43,018 nucleotides of DNA from Isosphaera sp. (GTDB lineage Bacteria > Planctomycetota > Planctomycetia > Gemmatales > Gemmataceae), in the NCBI GenBank assembly GCA_013822345.1, contig PNKH01000070.1, forward strand, positions 1-43,018, written 5' to 3'. Position numbers and translations under genes: made by a program. The notes below the pieces were generated by a model. That model had not been told where the DNA came from and searched no databases. It saw only the letters and a list, made by a program, of their open reading frames with translations. Numbering within the stretch: position 1 is the stretch's first letter; each line of letters starts with the position of its first letter. Below are positions 16,691 to 24,012 of this stretch, piece by piece.

Positions 16691-17188
16691 TCACACGAGT
16701 CGAACCGCGACGCCCGCCTTGGACCGGCGCCACGCCGCCACCGCCCGCCGGCCCACCACCTGCCCTCGGGGCACCCGGACGCGGACCGTCTTCGCCCCCT
16801 TCTTCGGCCGGCGGAACCGGCCCCCGGCGAAGTAGTCCTGAACGTGTACCCAGTAGGCCCTCCGCGCCGCGGCGTCGAACAGGACGAGGATCACCGGGAA
16901 GGGTTCGACCTTCCACAGATTATAGTCCCGGACGTCCAGGTCGAAGGCGAAGTCGTTCCCGGACCGCGCCAGCGCTTCCGACGCCTTGAGTTGGAAGTAG
17001 ATCAGTCCGGGCTCGGTGTACCCGTCCGGGTCGTACGTCTGCATCACGAGGTCGTACCCGTAGTCGGCCCCGAGTCGTTGCGCGGTGTGGCCCGCGTCGA
17101 TCACGTACCGCTCGACGTGGTTCACGCTCTGGTCGGCGATCACGTGCTGGCGGGTCCGCTGCTTCCGCGGGCCGGGCGGGGGCTGCAT
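16691..17188 (-). CDS. DUF4365 domain protein
   Basis: The protein of about 165 residues shows the DUF4365 pattern. VNHVERYVIDAGHTAQRLGA is followed by DYGYDLVMQTY, GLIYFQLKASEAL and WKVEPFPVILVLFDA. The D...(f)Q(l)K arrangement resembles the PD-(D/E)XK nuclease-like core proposed for this family. DUF4365 proteins are often found near mobile elements and restriction-type genes. The start is taken as the ATG at 17186-17188; a GTG two codons upstream is possible. It lies just downstream of the broken SDR gene and upstream of the HicA-like gene. All three are on the minus strand and once formed a small operon. Confidence 0.7.
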   Translation of the reverse strand: MQPPPGPRKQRTRQHVIADQSVNHVERYVIDAGHTAQRLGADYGYDLVMQTYDPDGYTEPGLIYFQLKASEALARSGNDFAFDLDVRDYNLWKVEPFPVILVLFDAAARRAYWVHVQDYFAGGRFRRPKKGAKTVRVRVPRGQVVGRRAVAAWRRSKAGVAVRLV

Positions 17189-17197
17189 CCCCACGGT

Positions 17198-17703
17198 CTA
17201 GCGCATCACGTACCCGCCGTCCACGTTCACCGCCTGCCCGGTCACGTTCCCGGCCCGCCCACTCGCCAGGAACACCGCCACCGCCGCCACGTCCTCCGCC
17301 GTCTGCCACCGGTTCAGCGGGACGAGCTTCGCGATCTTCTCCGCCGCCCACGCCTCGTACTCCTGCCGCCCCTCCGCCGGCTGGCGGTCCGCCCACGCCT
17401 GCCACACCGCCCGGTTCAGCGGCGTCCGCACCATCCCCGGGCAGACGCAGTTCACCCGCACCCCGAACGGGGCCAGGTCCTTCGCGGCGCACTGCCCGAA
17501 GTTCAGCAGCCCGGCCTTCGACGCGCTGTACGGCGGGTCCGTCTGCGACCCGTTCTGCCCGGCCACCGACGCCACGAACAGCAGCGTCCCGGACCGCTGC
17601 GCCGCCAGCCCCGGGGCGAACGCGTGGGCCACCACCACCGCCCCGACGAGGTTCACCCGCAACACCCGGTCCCAGTCCGCCGGGTCCAGGTTCCAGAACG
17701 GGA
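17198..17703 (-). pseudogene. 5'-truncated SDR family oxidoreductase
   Basis: The reading frame gives the C-terminal two thirds of a short-chain dehydrogenase/reductase: FWNLDPADWDRVLRVN, SVAGQNGS, the catalytic YSASK, VNCVCPGMVRTPL, and the usual ending GQAVNVDGGYVMR. The N-terminal NAD-binding part with TGxxxGIG, about 90 residues, is missing. Just upstream of FPFWNLDP an in-frame TAG appears where GC-rich coding sequence turns abruptly into AT-rich DNA (17704-17730). The break coincides with the start of an integrase region, so insertion of a mobile element is the simplest cause. The missing half should lie beyond the right edge of the window. Confidence 0.85.
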
Positions 17704-17781
17704 ACTAAGATATATTGAAAAAGAGCCTAGGAAGCAGTGCGTTTCCGGCCACCTGTCACGGAATCACCACGGAATCCCGTC

Positions 17782-18777
17782 ATGGCACGGCACTCGGGGC
17801 TATGGCTCCGCTCCCGCGACCAGTTCTGGATGACGACCCTCAACGGCAAGCAGGTCAAGCTCTCCAGGGACAAGGGCGAGGCCCGCCGCCTGCTCCACAA
17901 GCTCCTCGCCGCCGACGCCCCCCCCAAGGGCCCCGGCGTCTCCGTCCGGCGACTGCTGGACACCTACCTGGCCCGGACGGCGGAGGGGAAGTCGCCGGGC
18001 CGGGTGCAGACCATGACCCGCTACTTCAAGCGGTTCTGCGAGGCGTTCGGGCACCGGCGGGCGGACGCGCTGAAGCCCTACGAGGTGACGGAGTGGCTGG
18101 AGGGGCAGGCGCTCTCCGCCTCCACCAAGGCGCTGGTCGTCTCCGTGCTGCGGGCCGGGTTCAATTTCGCCGCCCGGCAGGGCTACGTCCCGGCCAGCCC
18201 GATGAAGGGCGTGGCCAAGGGCCGGTTCGCCCGCCGGGAGCGGATGCTAACCGCCGCCGAGCTGGACGCTGTGCTGGCCGAAACCTGCCACACGGACTTC
18301 CTGACCGTGCTCCGGCTGACGGGGATGCGACCCTTCAGCGAGGCGGCGGTGCTGACGGCTGCCCACCTGGACCACGGGAAGAAGCGGGCGGTTTTGTTCA
18401 AGCACAAGACGGCGGAGAAGACCGGCAAGCCGCGCGTGATCTACTTCCCCCCGGCGGCGTGGGAGGTCGTCGCCCGCCTGGCAGAGAGGCACCCCGCCGG
18501 GCTTTTGTTCCGCAACCGCGTCGGGGACCCGCTCACCTGCGACGCGGTGAACAAGCACCTGAGGGAGGTGTGCGGGCGGGCGGGGGTGAAGCCGTTCACG
18601 GCCTACGCGCTGCGCCACTTCCACGCCAGCACCGCGCTGGGGAAGGGGGTGCCGGTGGACGTGCTGGCCGCGATGATCGGCAATTCGCCCGCCGTGCTCA
18701 GGCAACATTACGCGCACCTCGAAGCCGACGCGATGGCCGACGTGATTGCCAGGGCTGCGGAGGCGGCGGCGGGTTAA
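17782..18777 (+). CDS. Tyrosine recombinase/integrase at the element's left end
   Basis: The 331-residue integrase has an N-terminal arm-binding segment, a core-binding SAM-like domain (about 50-145) and a catalytic domain (about 155-325). Catalytic residues: R183 in LTGMRPFSEA, lysine in KHKTAEKTG (about 208-215), Y275 and R278 in TAYALRHFHAS, N301 replacing the usual histidine in AMIGNSPAV, and the nucleophile Y310 in RQHYAHL. The fourth-position H-to-N change is tolerated in some family members. I chose the ATG at 17782 because MARHSGLWLRS resembles typical starts; a GTG at 17737 with AGGA before it is possible. It lies next to the broken SDR gene, so it probably integrated the element. 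Confidence 0.88.
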   Translation: MARHSGLWLRSRDQFWMTTLNGKQVKLSRDKGEARRLLHKLLAADAPPKGPGVSVRRLLDTYLARTAEGKSPGRVQTMTRYFKRFCEAFGHRRADALKPYEVTEWLEGQALSASTKALVVSVLRAGFNFAARQGYVPASPMKGVAKGRFARRERMLTAAELDAVLAETCHTDFLTVLRLTGMRPFSEAAVLTAAHLDHGKKRAVLFKHKTAEKTGKPRVIYFPPAAWEVVARLAERHPAGLLFRNRVGDPLTCDAVNKHLREVCGRAGVKPFTAYALRHFHASTALGKGVPVDVLAAMIGNSPAVLRQHYAHLEADAMADVIARAAEAAAG

Positions 18778-18785
18778 CGAAGAAG

Positions 18786-18805
18786 CCCGGTCGTCCGTGA
18801 CCGGG
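18786..18805. terminator. Hairpin between convergent integrase and excisionase genes
   Basis: CCCGGTC (18786-18792) pairs with GACCGGG (18799-18805) around GTCCGT, in the 33-nt gap between two converging genes. It probably serves both directions. It is short and lacks a clear T-run. Confidence 0.45.
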
Positions 18806-18810
18806 GCGGG

Positions 18811-19032
18811 CTACTTCAGGAAATGGAAAGGCTGGGTATCCGGCTCGGGCAGGTCGCCGAGCTTGCAGGTGGCGATGAAGGCGTCGTAGTCGGCCGGGTC
18901 CACCAGCCACTTGCCCCGGCCCCGGCACCCGATGCGCATGCCCTTGAGCTTGCCCGAGTGCAGCAGGGCGTACACGAGCGAGAGGGAGACGTTCGCCCGC
19001 TCCGCCACCTCCTTCGGGGTCATCGGCTTCAC
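18811..19032 (-). CDS. Excisionase-like helix-turn-helix protein
   Basis: The 73-residue protein opens MKPMTPKEVAERANVSLSLV and continues YALLHSGKLKGMRIG..GKWLVDPADYDAF. This is the MerR/AlpA-type winged helix of excisionases and small DNA-binding proteins: HTH first, then the wing that ends in a 'W.v...d...fi' strand. Family members direct integrase towards excision or regulate element genes. It lies beside the integrase but on the opposite strand, heading a leftward block whose other genes are further right. Confidence 0.8.
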   Translation of the reverse strand: MKPMTPKEVAERANVSLSLVYALLHSGKLKGMRIGCRGRGKWLVDPADYDAFIATCKLGDLPEPDTQPFHFLK

Positions 19033-19036
19033 GGCG

Positions 19037-19261
19037 TCACGCCCCCTTCCGCGCCTGCGCGTCGTCCGGCGCGTCGCCCGCGCCGAGGCGGTAGGCGTGC
19101 TCCAGCCTGTGCCGCCGGTGGCCGGACAGCCCCTCGCAGAACCGGGGGAGGTGATCCGGCGGGATCGGGGACGCGAGCTCCAGCACCAGGTCGGCCAGGA
19201 GGGTGACGGCCATGGTGGTGATGGCGGGCTCGCGGTCCTCGGCCAGCTCTCCGGCGGTCAT
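19037..19261 (-). CDS. Small hypothetical protein
   Basis: The 74-residue protein starts MTAGELAEDREPAITTMAVT, then a helical stretch LLADLVLELASPIPPDHLPR and a basic, His/Arg-rich tail. No family recognised. It ends 5 nt before the excisionase-like gene and is separated by 11 nt from the gene upstream, so it belongs to the leftward operon of the element. Function unknown. Short spacing and high coding-type third-position GC support it being real. Confidence 0.5.
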   Translation of the reverse strand: MTAGELAEDREPAITTMAVTLLADLVLELASPIPPDHLPRFCEGLSGHRRHRLEHAYRLGAGDAPDDAQARKGA

Positions 19262-19272
19262 GGCGTCGCTCC

Positions 19273-19458
19273 TCAATTCGGGCTCGGCCCCGGCACCTTC
19301 CACGGCCTCTCGGCGTGGACGCGCAGGGCGGTGAACACCAGGTCGTAGAGCAACTCCCGCAGCTCCGCGTGGAGGTTCGCGGGCACCCAATTGGCGATCA
19401 TCTGCATGCCGCACTCGGCGCTCGCTGCGGCGACGGTGTCGGCGGTCGTGTCGTCCAC
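19273..19458 (-). CDS. Small hypothetical protein
   Basis: The 61-residue protein starts MDDTTADTVAAASAECGMQM, then LHAELRELLYDLVFTALRVH, which could form one amphipathic helix. No membrane segment or known motif. It is part of the tight leftward run of small genes between 20.4 and 18.8 kb, 3 nt downstream of the next gene. Confidence 0.5.
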   Translation of the reverse strand: MDDTTADTVAAASAECGMQMIANWVPANLHAELRELLYDLVFTALRVHAERPWKVPGPSPN

Positions 19459-19461
19459 GGC

Positions 19462-19683
19462 TCAGAACCCCCGCTCGTCGTTGCGGATCAGCTGGCGGAG
19501 CCGCCGGTTCTCCAGCCGGAGGTTCTCCAGCCCGGCCTCCTCCAGCGCCCGGGCTCGGCGCTGGTCCGGCGTCTCCGGCCCCGGCCTGCGGGCGCGGCGC
19601 TCCTTCACCCAGTCGATGGCGGCGAACAGGGCCGTCCCGGCGAGCGCGCCCGCGGCGAACACGGCCTCGGCGGAGAGGGTCAC
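19462..19683 (-). CDS. Small single-pass membrane protein with coiled coil
   Basis: The 73-residue protein has one N-terminal hydrophobic segment (about residues 6-24, AVFAAGALAGTALFAAIDWV). A charged helix follows, with Arg/Glu/Leu heptads (RRARALEEAGLENLRLENRR) that look like a short coiled coil in the cytoplasm. It is in a row with other small membrane proteins of the element, 3 nt from each neighbour. Such sets are common in phage-like and conjugative modules, but no specific role can be assigned. Confidence 0.55.
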   Translation of the reverse strand: MTLSAEAVFAAGALAGTALFAAIDWVKERRARRPGPETPDQRRARALEEAGLENLRLENRRLRQLIRNDERGF

Positions 19684-19686
19684 GGG

Positions 19687-19887
19687 TCAACGCCTCCGGA
19701 ACAGCCAGGCCCGGATCTGGCCGACGGCCAGGCCGAGGAACAGGGCGAGGACGGTGAACAGCACCCCGGCCAGCATGGACCGGGGGTCGTAGGCCGGTCC
19801 GCCGATCCGGTCGAGCCGGACGACGACGAAGCCGAGGAACGCCATCGCCGCGGCGACGAACAGCCAGTCGGTGAGCGTCTTGAGCAC
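19687..19887 (-). CDS. Small two-pass membrane protein
   Basis: The 66-residue protein has two hydrophobic segments (about residues 7-24 and 38-60) joined by a short charged loop (RLDRIGGPAYDPRS) and a basic C-terminus (RAWLFRRR). A hairpin membrane protein in the element's leftward operon. Its size and topology resemble holin-like or pilus-accessory proteins, without any motif to choose between them. Confidence 0.55.
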   Translation of the reverse strand: MLKTLTDWLFVAAAMAFLGFVVVRLDRIGGPAYDPRSMLAGVLFTVLALFLGLAVGQIRAWLFRRR

Positions 19888-19889
19888 GG

Positions 19890-20027
19890 TCAGTCCTCCC
19901 TCTTCGGGCGGATGCGCTCGATCAGGGCGTCGATCAGGGCGCGGGCGCGCTCCCCCGCCGGGGTGTCGGAGTTCACCACGATGTAGGCGAGCGCGCCGAT
20001 GAGCAGGGTCAGCAGCAGGAGGGTCAT
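19890..20027 (-). CDS. 45-residue single-pass membrane protein
   Basis: A very short gene reads MTLLLLTLLIGALAYIVVNS at the N-terminus, one membrane segment, then ERARALIDALIERIRPKRED. It lies between the two-pass protein gene (2 nt gap) and the 111-residue gene (16 nt gap) on the same strand, fills the gap in the gene row exactly, and has a good coding pattern. Function unknown. Confidence 0.5.
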   Translation of the reverse strand: MTLLLLTLLIGALAYIVVNSDTPAGERARALIDALIERIRPKRED

Positions 20028-20043
20028 GGGTTGCCTTCCGGGG

Positions 20044-20379
20044 TCACTTGACGACGACGAGGAAGATGGCGCAGTCGCGGAACCGCCTGTCCAGCTCGCA
20101 CAGGAAGTCGTCGATCACGTCCAGCCCGGCCCGCAGGTCCGGACGCTCCCGGGCGAGGCGGCGGTGGTCGGCGAGGGCCTGGTCCAGGGTCCGGATGGAC
20201 GGCCCGAGGGGGACCCGGCGGGCGTGGGACAGCGGCACCGCCGCCCACTTGAGCATGTCCCCGCCGGGCACGTAGCCGTCGGCCACCACCGGAATGTCGT
20301 CCCGCGTCTGCGGGGCCGCCGTGGTCCCGCCGAGCTTTTCCGCCAACCACCGCGCCGCCCACATCATGGCCCAGTTCAT
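20044..20379 (-). CDS. Hypothetical protein of the element's operon
   Basis: The 111-residue protein starts MNWAMMWAARWLAEKLGG. Its central part is neutral, and a charged helical C-terminus (DHRRLARERPDLRAGLDVID) ends in the hydrophobic DCAIFLVVVK. No known domain seen. It is part of the leftward row of the element. The amphipathic N-terminus could attach to a membrane. Confidence 0.55.
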   Translation of the reverse strand: MNWAMMWAARWLAEKLGGTTAAPQTRDDIPVVADGYVPGGDMLKWAAVPLSHARRVPLGPSIRTLDQALADHRRLARERPDLRAGLDVIDDFLCELDRRFRDCAIFLVVVK

Positions 20380-20430
20380 ACGTCACCGTGAGTAAGGGCG
20401 GGGCCGGGTGGCCTCGCCGGGGTTAAGGAC

Positions 20431-20769
20431 TCAGCCCATCTCGGGCTCGTGCTGCTTCTGCCTGGCGGGCTCCGCCGCCTTCACCGTCGCCTTCGTCTGC
20501 GGCGCGGCCTCCGCCTCGCCGGTCTTCTGCCGGTAGACCTCCTGCGGGGTGGGGTTCTGCCCCCAGATCGCCCCCATCTCCTCCACCGGCTGGACGCCGT
20601 GGGAGGGGAACGCCGGGAGCACCTGGGCCAGCTCCTTGGCCCCCTGGCGCAGGAACGCCGCCCCCGCCCCCGCCCCCGCCCCGATCTTCGGGGCCGCCTC
20701 CGCCTGCGGCGGCTCCGCCGCCTGCTGCTGGACCGGCTGCTGCTGCATCCGCTCTCTGCCCTTGCCCAT
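20431..20769 (-). CDS. Gln/Ala-rich hypothetical protein
   Basis: The 112-residue low-complexity protein has a Gln-rich start (MQQQPVQQQAAEPPQAEAAP), a Gly/Ala run (GAGAGAGAAF), a middle that may fold (KELAQVLPAFPSHGVQPVEE) and a disordered Lys/Glu tail. No family recognised. It is upstream of the small-protein row and downstream of the 199-residue membrane protein, all leftward. Probably structural or accessory to the transfer apparatus, by position only. Confidence 0.5.
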   Translation of the reverse strand: MGKGRERMQQQPVQQQAAEPPQAEAAPKIGAGAGAGAAFLRQGAKELAQVLPAFPSHGVQPVEEMGAIWGQNPTPQEVYRQKTGEAEAAPQTKATVKAAEPARQKQHEPEMG

Positions 20770-20797
20770 GACAGACCCTCACGGCGGCTGGGATCCC

Positions 20798-21397
20798 TCA
20801 GCGGGTGCGCCGCCGCCTGCGCACCTCGCCCGCCACCCACTCGGCGTCCTCCGCGGCGTCGAGCGCGGCCTCGATGCGCGCGTCGTCGTGGGCCTCCTGC
20901 CAGGCGCGGGTGACCATGAACCCGAACATCGCCACCACCCCGTAGACCGCGAGCGCCGGGCACCGGAACAGCCACCCGACCCCGAGCGTCCACGCGACGC
21001 CGAACAGCACGTTCTGCTCGTACTTGCCCGGCCACCGCAGCGGCAGCAGGGGCAGCCCCTCGTAGAACGTGTGGATGTGCCCGTACCGCCTGCGGTAGGC
21101 CCCCGCCCGCACCAGGTGGACCAGCCGGGCGAAGATCAGGAGGAGCCAGAAGTAGAGCACCCCGCCGAACCCGTCCTTCATCCGCGCCGCGTCGGCCATG
21201 AAGGCGCACACGAACGGGAATCCGAGCAGGCCGAGGCCCATCGTCAGCGAGCCCAGGTAGCGCTTGCCCATCGACCCGGGGCGGGTGGTGAGCAGCTCCA
21301 GGGGCCGCAGCAGGCACTGGAAGGCAAAGACGAAGAGGCCGAGCCCCATCCGCCCGGTCTCCAGGATGCCGGGGGTCTTCTCGTTCGGGTTTTGCAT
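20798..21397 (-). CDS. Polytopic membrane protein linked to the TraG-like ATPase
   Basis: The 199-residue protein has about four hydrophobic segments (residues 15-33, 47-66, 78-97, 125-158) and a charged C-terminal tail with Asp/Glu then Arg-rich ends (EWVAGEVRRRRRTR). Its start (21395-21397) touches the stop of the TraG-like gene, so the two are probably translated together. A membrane partner for a coupling-protein-type ATPase is a reasonable guess, since this ATPase lacks an obvious N-terminal transmembrane domain of its own. No family recognised. Confidence 0.6.
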   Translation of the reverse strand: MQNPNEKTPGILETGRMGLGLFVFAFQCLLRPLELLTTRPGSMGKRYLGSLTMGLGLLGFPFVCAFMADAARMKDGFGGVLYFWLLLIFARLVHLVRAGAYRRRYGHIHTFYEGLPLLPLRWPGKYEQNVLFGVAWTLGVGWLFRCPALAVYGVVAMFGFMVTRAWQEAHDDARIEAALDAAEDAEWVAGEVRRRRRTR

Positions 21398-22818
21398 CAG
21401 AGCACCTGCCTGAGGGTGACACGCTTGATGGACCGGCCGTCCGCGAAGGTGCGGTTGGCGGCGAACACGACGGCATCACACAGGAACTTGTTCCCCGGGC
21501 CGCCGGTCCGGAGCCCGAGGAACTCCTGCGGCTTGAGCACCGGGAGCATCTGCTGGGAGAAGCTGGCCGTGGCCCGGGGCGTCCATGTGCCGAGCATGTA
21601 GCCCACCGCGTCGAACGGCTCGTTGCCGTCGGACGAGCCGCCGTAGGTCGTCTGCATCTCGTGCCCGGCGAGCCCGGCGAAGTGCTCGTTCGTCTCTTTG
21701 CAGGCGTTGGCGAAGGCCACGACGTGGCCCATGCACCCCAGGAGCGCCATCGCCTCCTGCCTGCCCTTGTCGCCGCCGCCCAGCGAGGCGGCTAACTGGG
21801 GAAGGTTCTGGGCGATGCGGACGCCCGCGAGCCTGGCCGACCGACCGGTGGCCGCGATCCGGGCGTCCTCCCCCTCCAGGGCGGTCTGGGGGTATTCGTC
21901 CGATATGACGACGATCGGTCTTCCGCCCTCGGGCCGGGAGAGGGCGTAGCGGTTGACCGCCATCGTCCAGGTGGCGAGCGCCAGCTTGTACGGCTCGAAC
22001 CCCTGCAGGACCGGGAAGTCCAGGTAGAGGACGCAGCCGCTCTCCAGGTCCTCGGGGGCGAAGGTGGTCTCCGGCCCGCCCATCGTCTCGCCCACCGGCC
22101 CGCTGAGCATCTGCCGCACCGGCTGCAGGGCGGTCGCCTGGATCGCGGCGGCGGTCTTCTCGCTGCGGCAGGTGCTGGGCCACTCCACCGTCCAGTAGTC
22201 CAGGCAGCGGTCGGCCTCGGCCCCCGGTACGGCGGCGAGGCGCTTGAGGGTCTGCGTGGCGAAGCGGGTGTCGTCGTCCAGGTCGGCGTCGGTGGCCGGG
22301 GCGCTGGCCAGGAAGGCGTGGACGTCCCGCACGCACACGCGCTTATTCCCGAGCCAGCAGGCGCGGGTCGCCTCGGCGAGCTGCATCGTGCCCTGCGGCA
22401 GGAAGAAGGCGTCCCCGCCCAGCGCCTGGCCGCGCGTCAGCAGCCGCTGCACGGCCTCCAGCATCGGCACCGCCGCGCCGACCCCGCCCCGGCCCGCGAC
22501 CGCGTGCCCCAGCCAGTTGAACGCCTGGGCGGTCTGCTCGCCGAACACGAAGAACGGCAGCCTCGACCGCGACGCCTTGTGCCAGCGCAGGTGCTGCTCC
22601 AAGTCGCCGCCCTTGGCCGGGCAGATGAACGCGGACGGCTCCTGCGGGTGGGCGTAGATGCCCGCCATCAGTTGCCCGAGCCCCGCCGAGGTCTTGCCCG
22701 AGCCGGGTGCGCCCAGAAGCAGCACGCCCGCGAAGGCGTCGTGCAGGGTGAGGCGGTCGCCGCCGCCCCAGTTGAAGAGCGTGTCGTCGCGCGCGGGGGC
22801 GCGCCTCCGCCGGAACAT
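21397..22818 (-). CDS. TraG/VirD4-like conjugative ATPase (coupling protein type)
   Basis: The 473-residue P-loop ATPase has Walker A LLGAPGSGKTS (about 35-44), then PSAFICPAKGGDLEQHL, as in VirD4/TraD proteins. Walker B is at IVVISDEYP with D307 and E308, followed by AATGRSARLAGVRIAQNLPQL, the 'gR..g..~~~~~Qs~~Ql' segment of coupling proteins. The N-terminus is short and lacks transmembrane helices. The membrane protein encoded directly downstream may provide them. Coupling proteins bring the relaxase-DNA complex to the secretion channel. Together with the MobF relaxase at 40256-42919 it argues for conjugative transfer. Confidence 0.82.
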   Translation of the reverse strand: MFRRRRAPARDDTLFNWGGGDRLTLHDAFAGVLLLGAPGSGKTSAGLGQLMAGIYAHPQEPSAFICPAKGGDLEQHLRWHKASRSRLPFFVFGEQTAQAFNWLGHAVAGRGGVGAAVPMLEAVQRLLTRGQALGGDAFFLPQGTMQLAEATRACWLGNKRVCVRDVHAFLASAPATDADLDDDTRFATQTLKRLAAVPGAEADRCLDYWTVEWPSTCRSEKTAAAIQATALQPVRQMLSGPVGETMGGPETTFAPEDLESGCVLYLDFPVLQGFEPYKLALATWTMAVNRYALSRPEGGRPIVVISDEYPQTALEGEDARIAATGRSARLAGVRIAQNLPQLAASLGGGDKGRQEAMALLGCMGHVVAFANACKETNEHFAGLAGHEMQTTYGGSSDGNEPFDAVGYMLGTWTPRATASFSQQMLPVLKPQEFLGLRTGGPGNKFLCDAVVFAANRTFADGRSIKRVTLRQVL

Positions 22819-22856
22819 GGCAGCACCTCGAAGGGGGTTAAGGCTAAGGGGCTAGA

Positions 22857-23627
22857 TCACGCGCCCTTGCGGAGCTTCTTCAGGATGTCGGCGACCTTGG
22901 CCTGGATCTGCTCGGGGGCCAGGTCGGCGGGGAACTCGACGCTGACGCCGCCGTCGTTCAGCCTCCGGCGGCGGGCCTTGCGGGGCTTCTCGCCGCGGGC
23001 CGCGGCCAGGAACCGGGCGGCCTTCTCCTCGGCGTCCTCGACGCTGATCCGCTCGGCCCGGAAGTCGTCGGCGTACTGGTGCATGACCTCGGGGTGCCCG
23101 ACGAGCTTGACCAGCACGTCGCCGCCGCGGGAGGGGATCTTCCCGCCGACGTCCTTCATGACCTCGGGCGGGAGGGCCTTGTACTTGCTGAGGGTGCGGC
23201 TGACCTCGCACTTGTCGAGGTTCAGCTCCCGGCAGAGTTGGGCCTGGGTCCAACCCCTGGCGGCCAGCGTCTCGGTGTAGAACCGCGCCCGCTCGGCCAC
23301 GGTCATGTCGAGCCGCTTGGCGTTGGCCTGCCAGGAGGCGATCTTGGCGTCGTCGTCGGAGAGGGGGGCCGGGTAGACGATGGCCGGGACCTCGTCCAGG
23401 CCGACCATGAGGGCGGCGAGGATGCCGGTCCAGCCGTCGATGGTGCGGAGCCGGTCGCCCTCGCGGTGGGCGAGGCGGGGGACCACGATGCCGCGCTTCT
23501 TCACGTCCGGGCACAGCACGTTGTGGAAGTAGTCGAGGTACTCCGGCGACGTGCGGTTGCGGATGTCGTGCTTCGGCGGCAGGAACAGGGGCGGCGGGAA
23601 ATACCCGGACTGGCCTTGAGCGGGCAT
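22857..23627 (-). CDS. ParB-like DNA-binding protein
   Basis: The 256-residue protein has an N-terminal ParB/sulfiredoxin-like segment (KKRGIVVPRLAHREGD, then RTIDGWTGILAALMVGLDEV) and a helix-turn-helix (WTQAQLCRELNLDKCEVSRT, about 140-165). The usual GERR is replaced by GWTG. The C-terminus is basic. No ParA is adjacent, so it may regulate the element or act in maintenance or replication rather than true partition. The start at 23627 follows a GGAG ribosome site 8 nt upstream; the frame is open further upstream without support. It heads a leftward unit. Confidence 0.75.
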   Translation of the reverse strand: MPAQGQSGYFPPPLFLPPKHDIRNRTSPEYLDYFHNVLCPDVKKRGIVVPRLAHREGDRLRTIDGWTGILAALMVGLDEVPAIVYPAPLSDDDAKIASWQANAKRLDMTVAERARFYTETLAARGWTQAQLCRELNLDKCEVSRTLSKYKALPPEVMKDVGGKIPSRGGDVLVKLVGHPEVMHQYADDFRAERISVEDAEEKAARFLAAARGEKPRKARRRRLNDGGVSVEFPADLAPEQIQAKVADILKKLRKGA

Positions 23628-24012
23628 GGAAAAGGCTCCACGGGTCTGGAGATACGGACCCAGCACCCTCATTGTGGCCGTGTGCGTGACGGGCGAGATG
23701 CGTGGGAAGGGTGCGTAGCCGTGCAACGCGGAGAGCCCGGAATTCTCATGGATTTTTCATTTCAATCGATCTGGCAGCATCGCGTTATCCCGAGACCAAA
23801 AGAGGGGTTAACGTCGTTCTCGCCGGTGTCATCGCGCTTCGGGGCGCAGGAATCGTCTGTTATAATTAGCCGCTCGCCAGAATGACGCAGTGCGGGCATG
23901 AATTACGCTGGGGCATGAATTCTCTGTCCCATAATCCATGTGTCCACTCGCAAATTGACTTGACTGTTGTTTTCCCTTACTCCTTGTCATGCAGCCAGTT
24001 AGGGAGGACCGC
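23628..24012. promoter_or_regulatory. AT-richer divergent control region with direct repeats
   Basis: This 385-nt region between the leftward ParB-like gene and the rightward gene at 24013 is clearly richer in A+T than its surroundings. It holds a consensus -10 box TATAAT (23861-23866), though without a good -35, a TTGACTTGACT stretch (23955-23965) and two exact 11-nt direct repeats GGGCATGAATT (23894-23904 and 23911-23921), 17 nt apart. The repeats could be an operator for the ParB-like protein or the excisionase. A GGGAGG ribosome site at 24004-24009 precedes the next gene. Confidence 0.5.
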
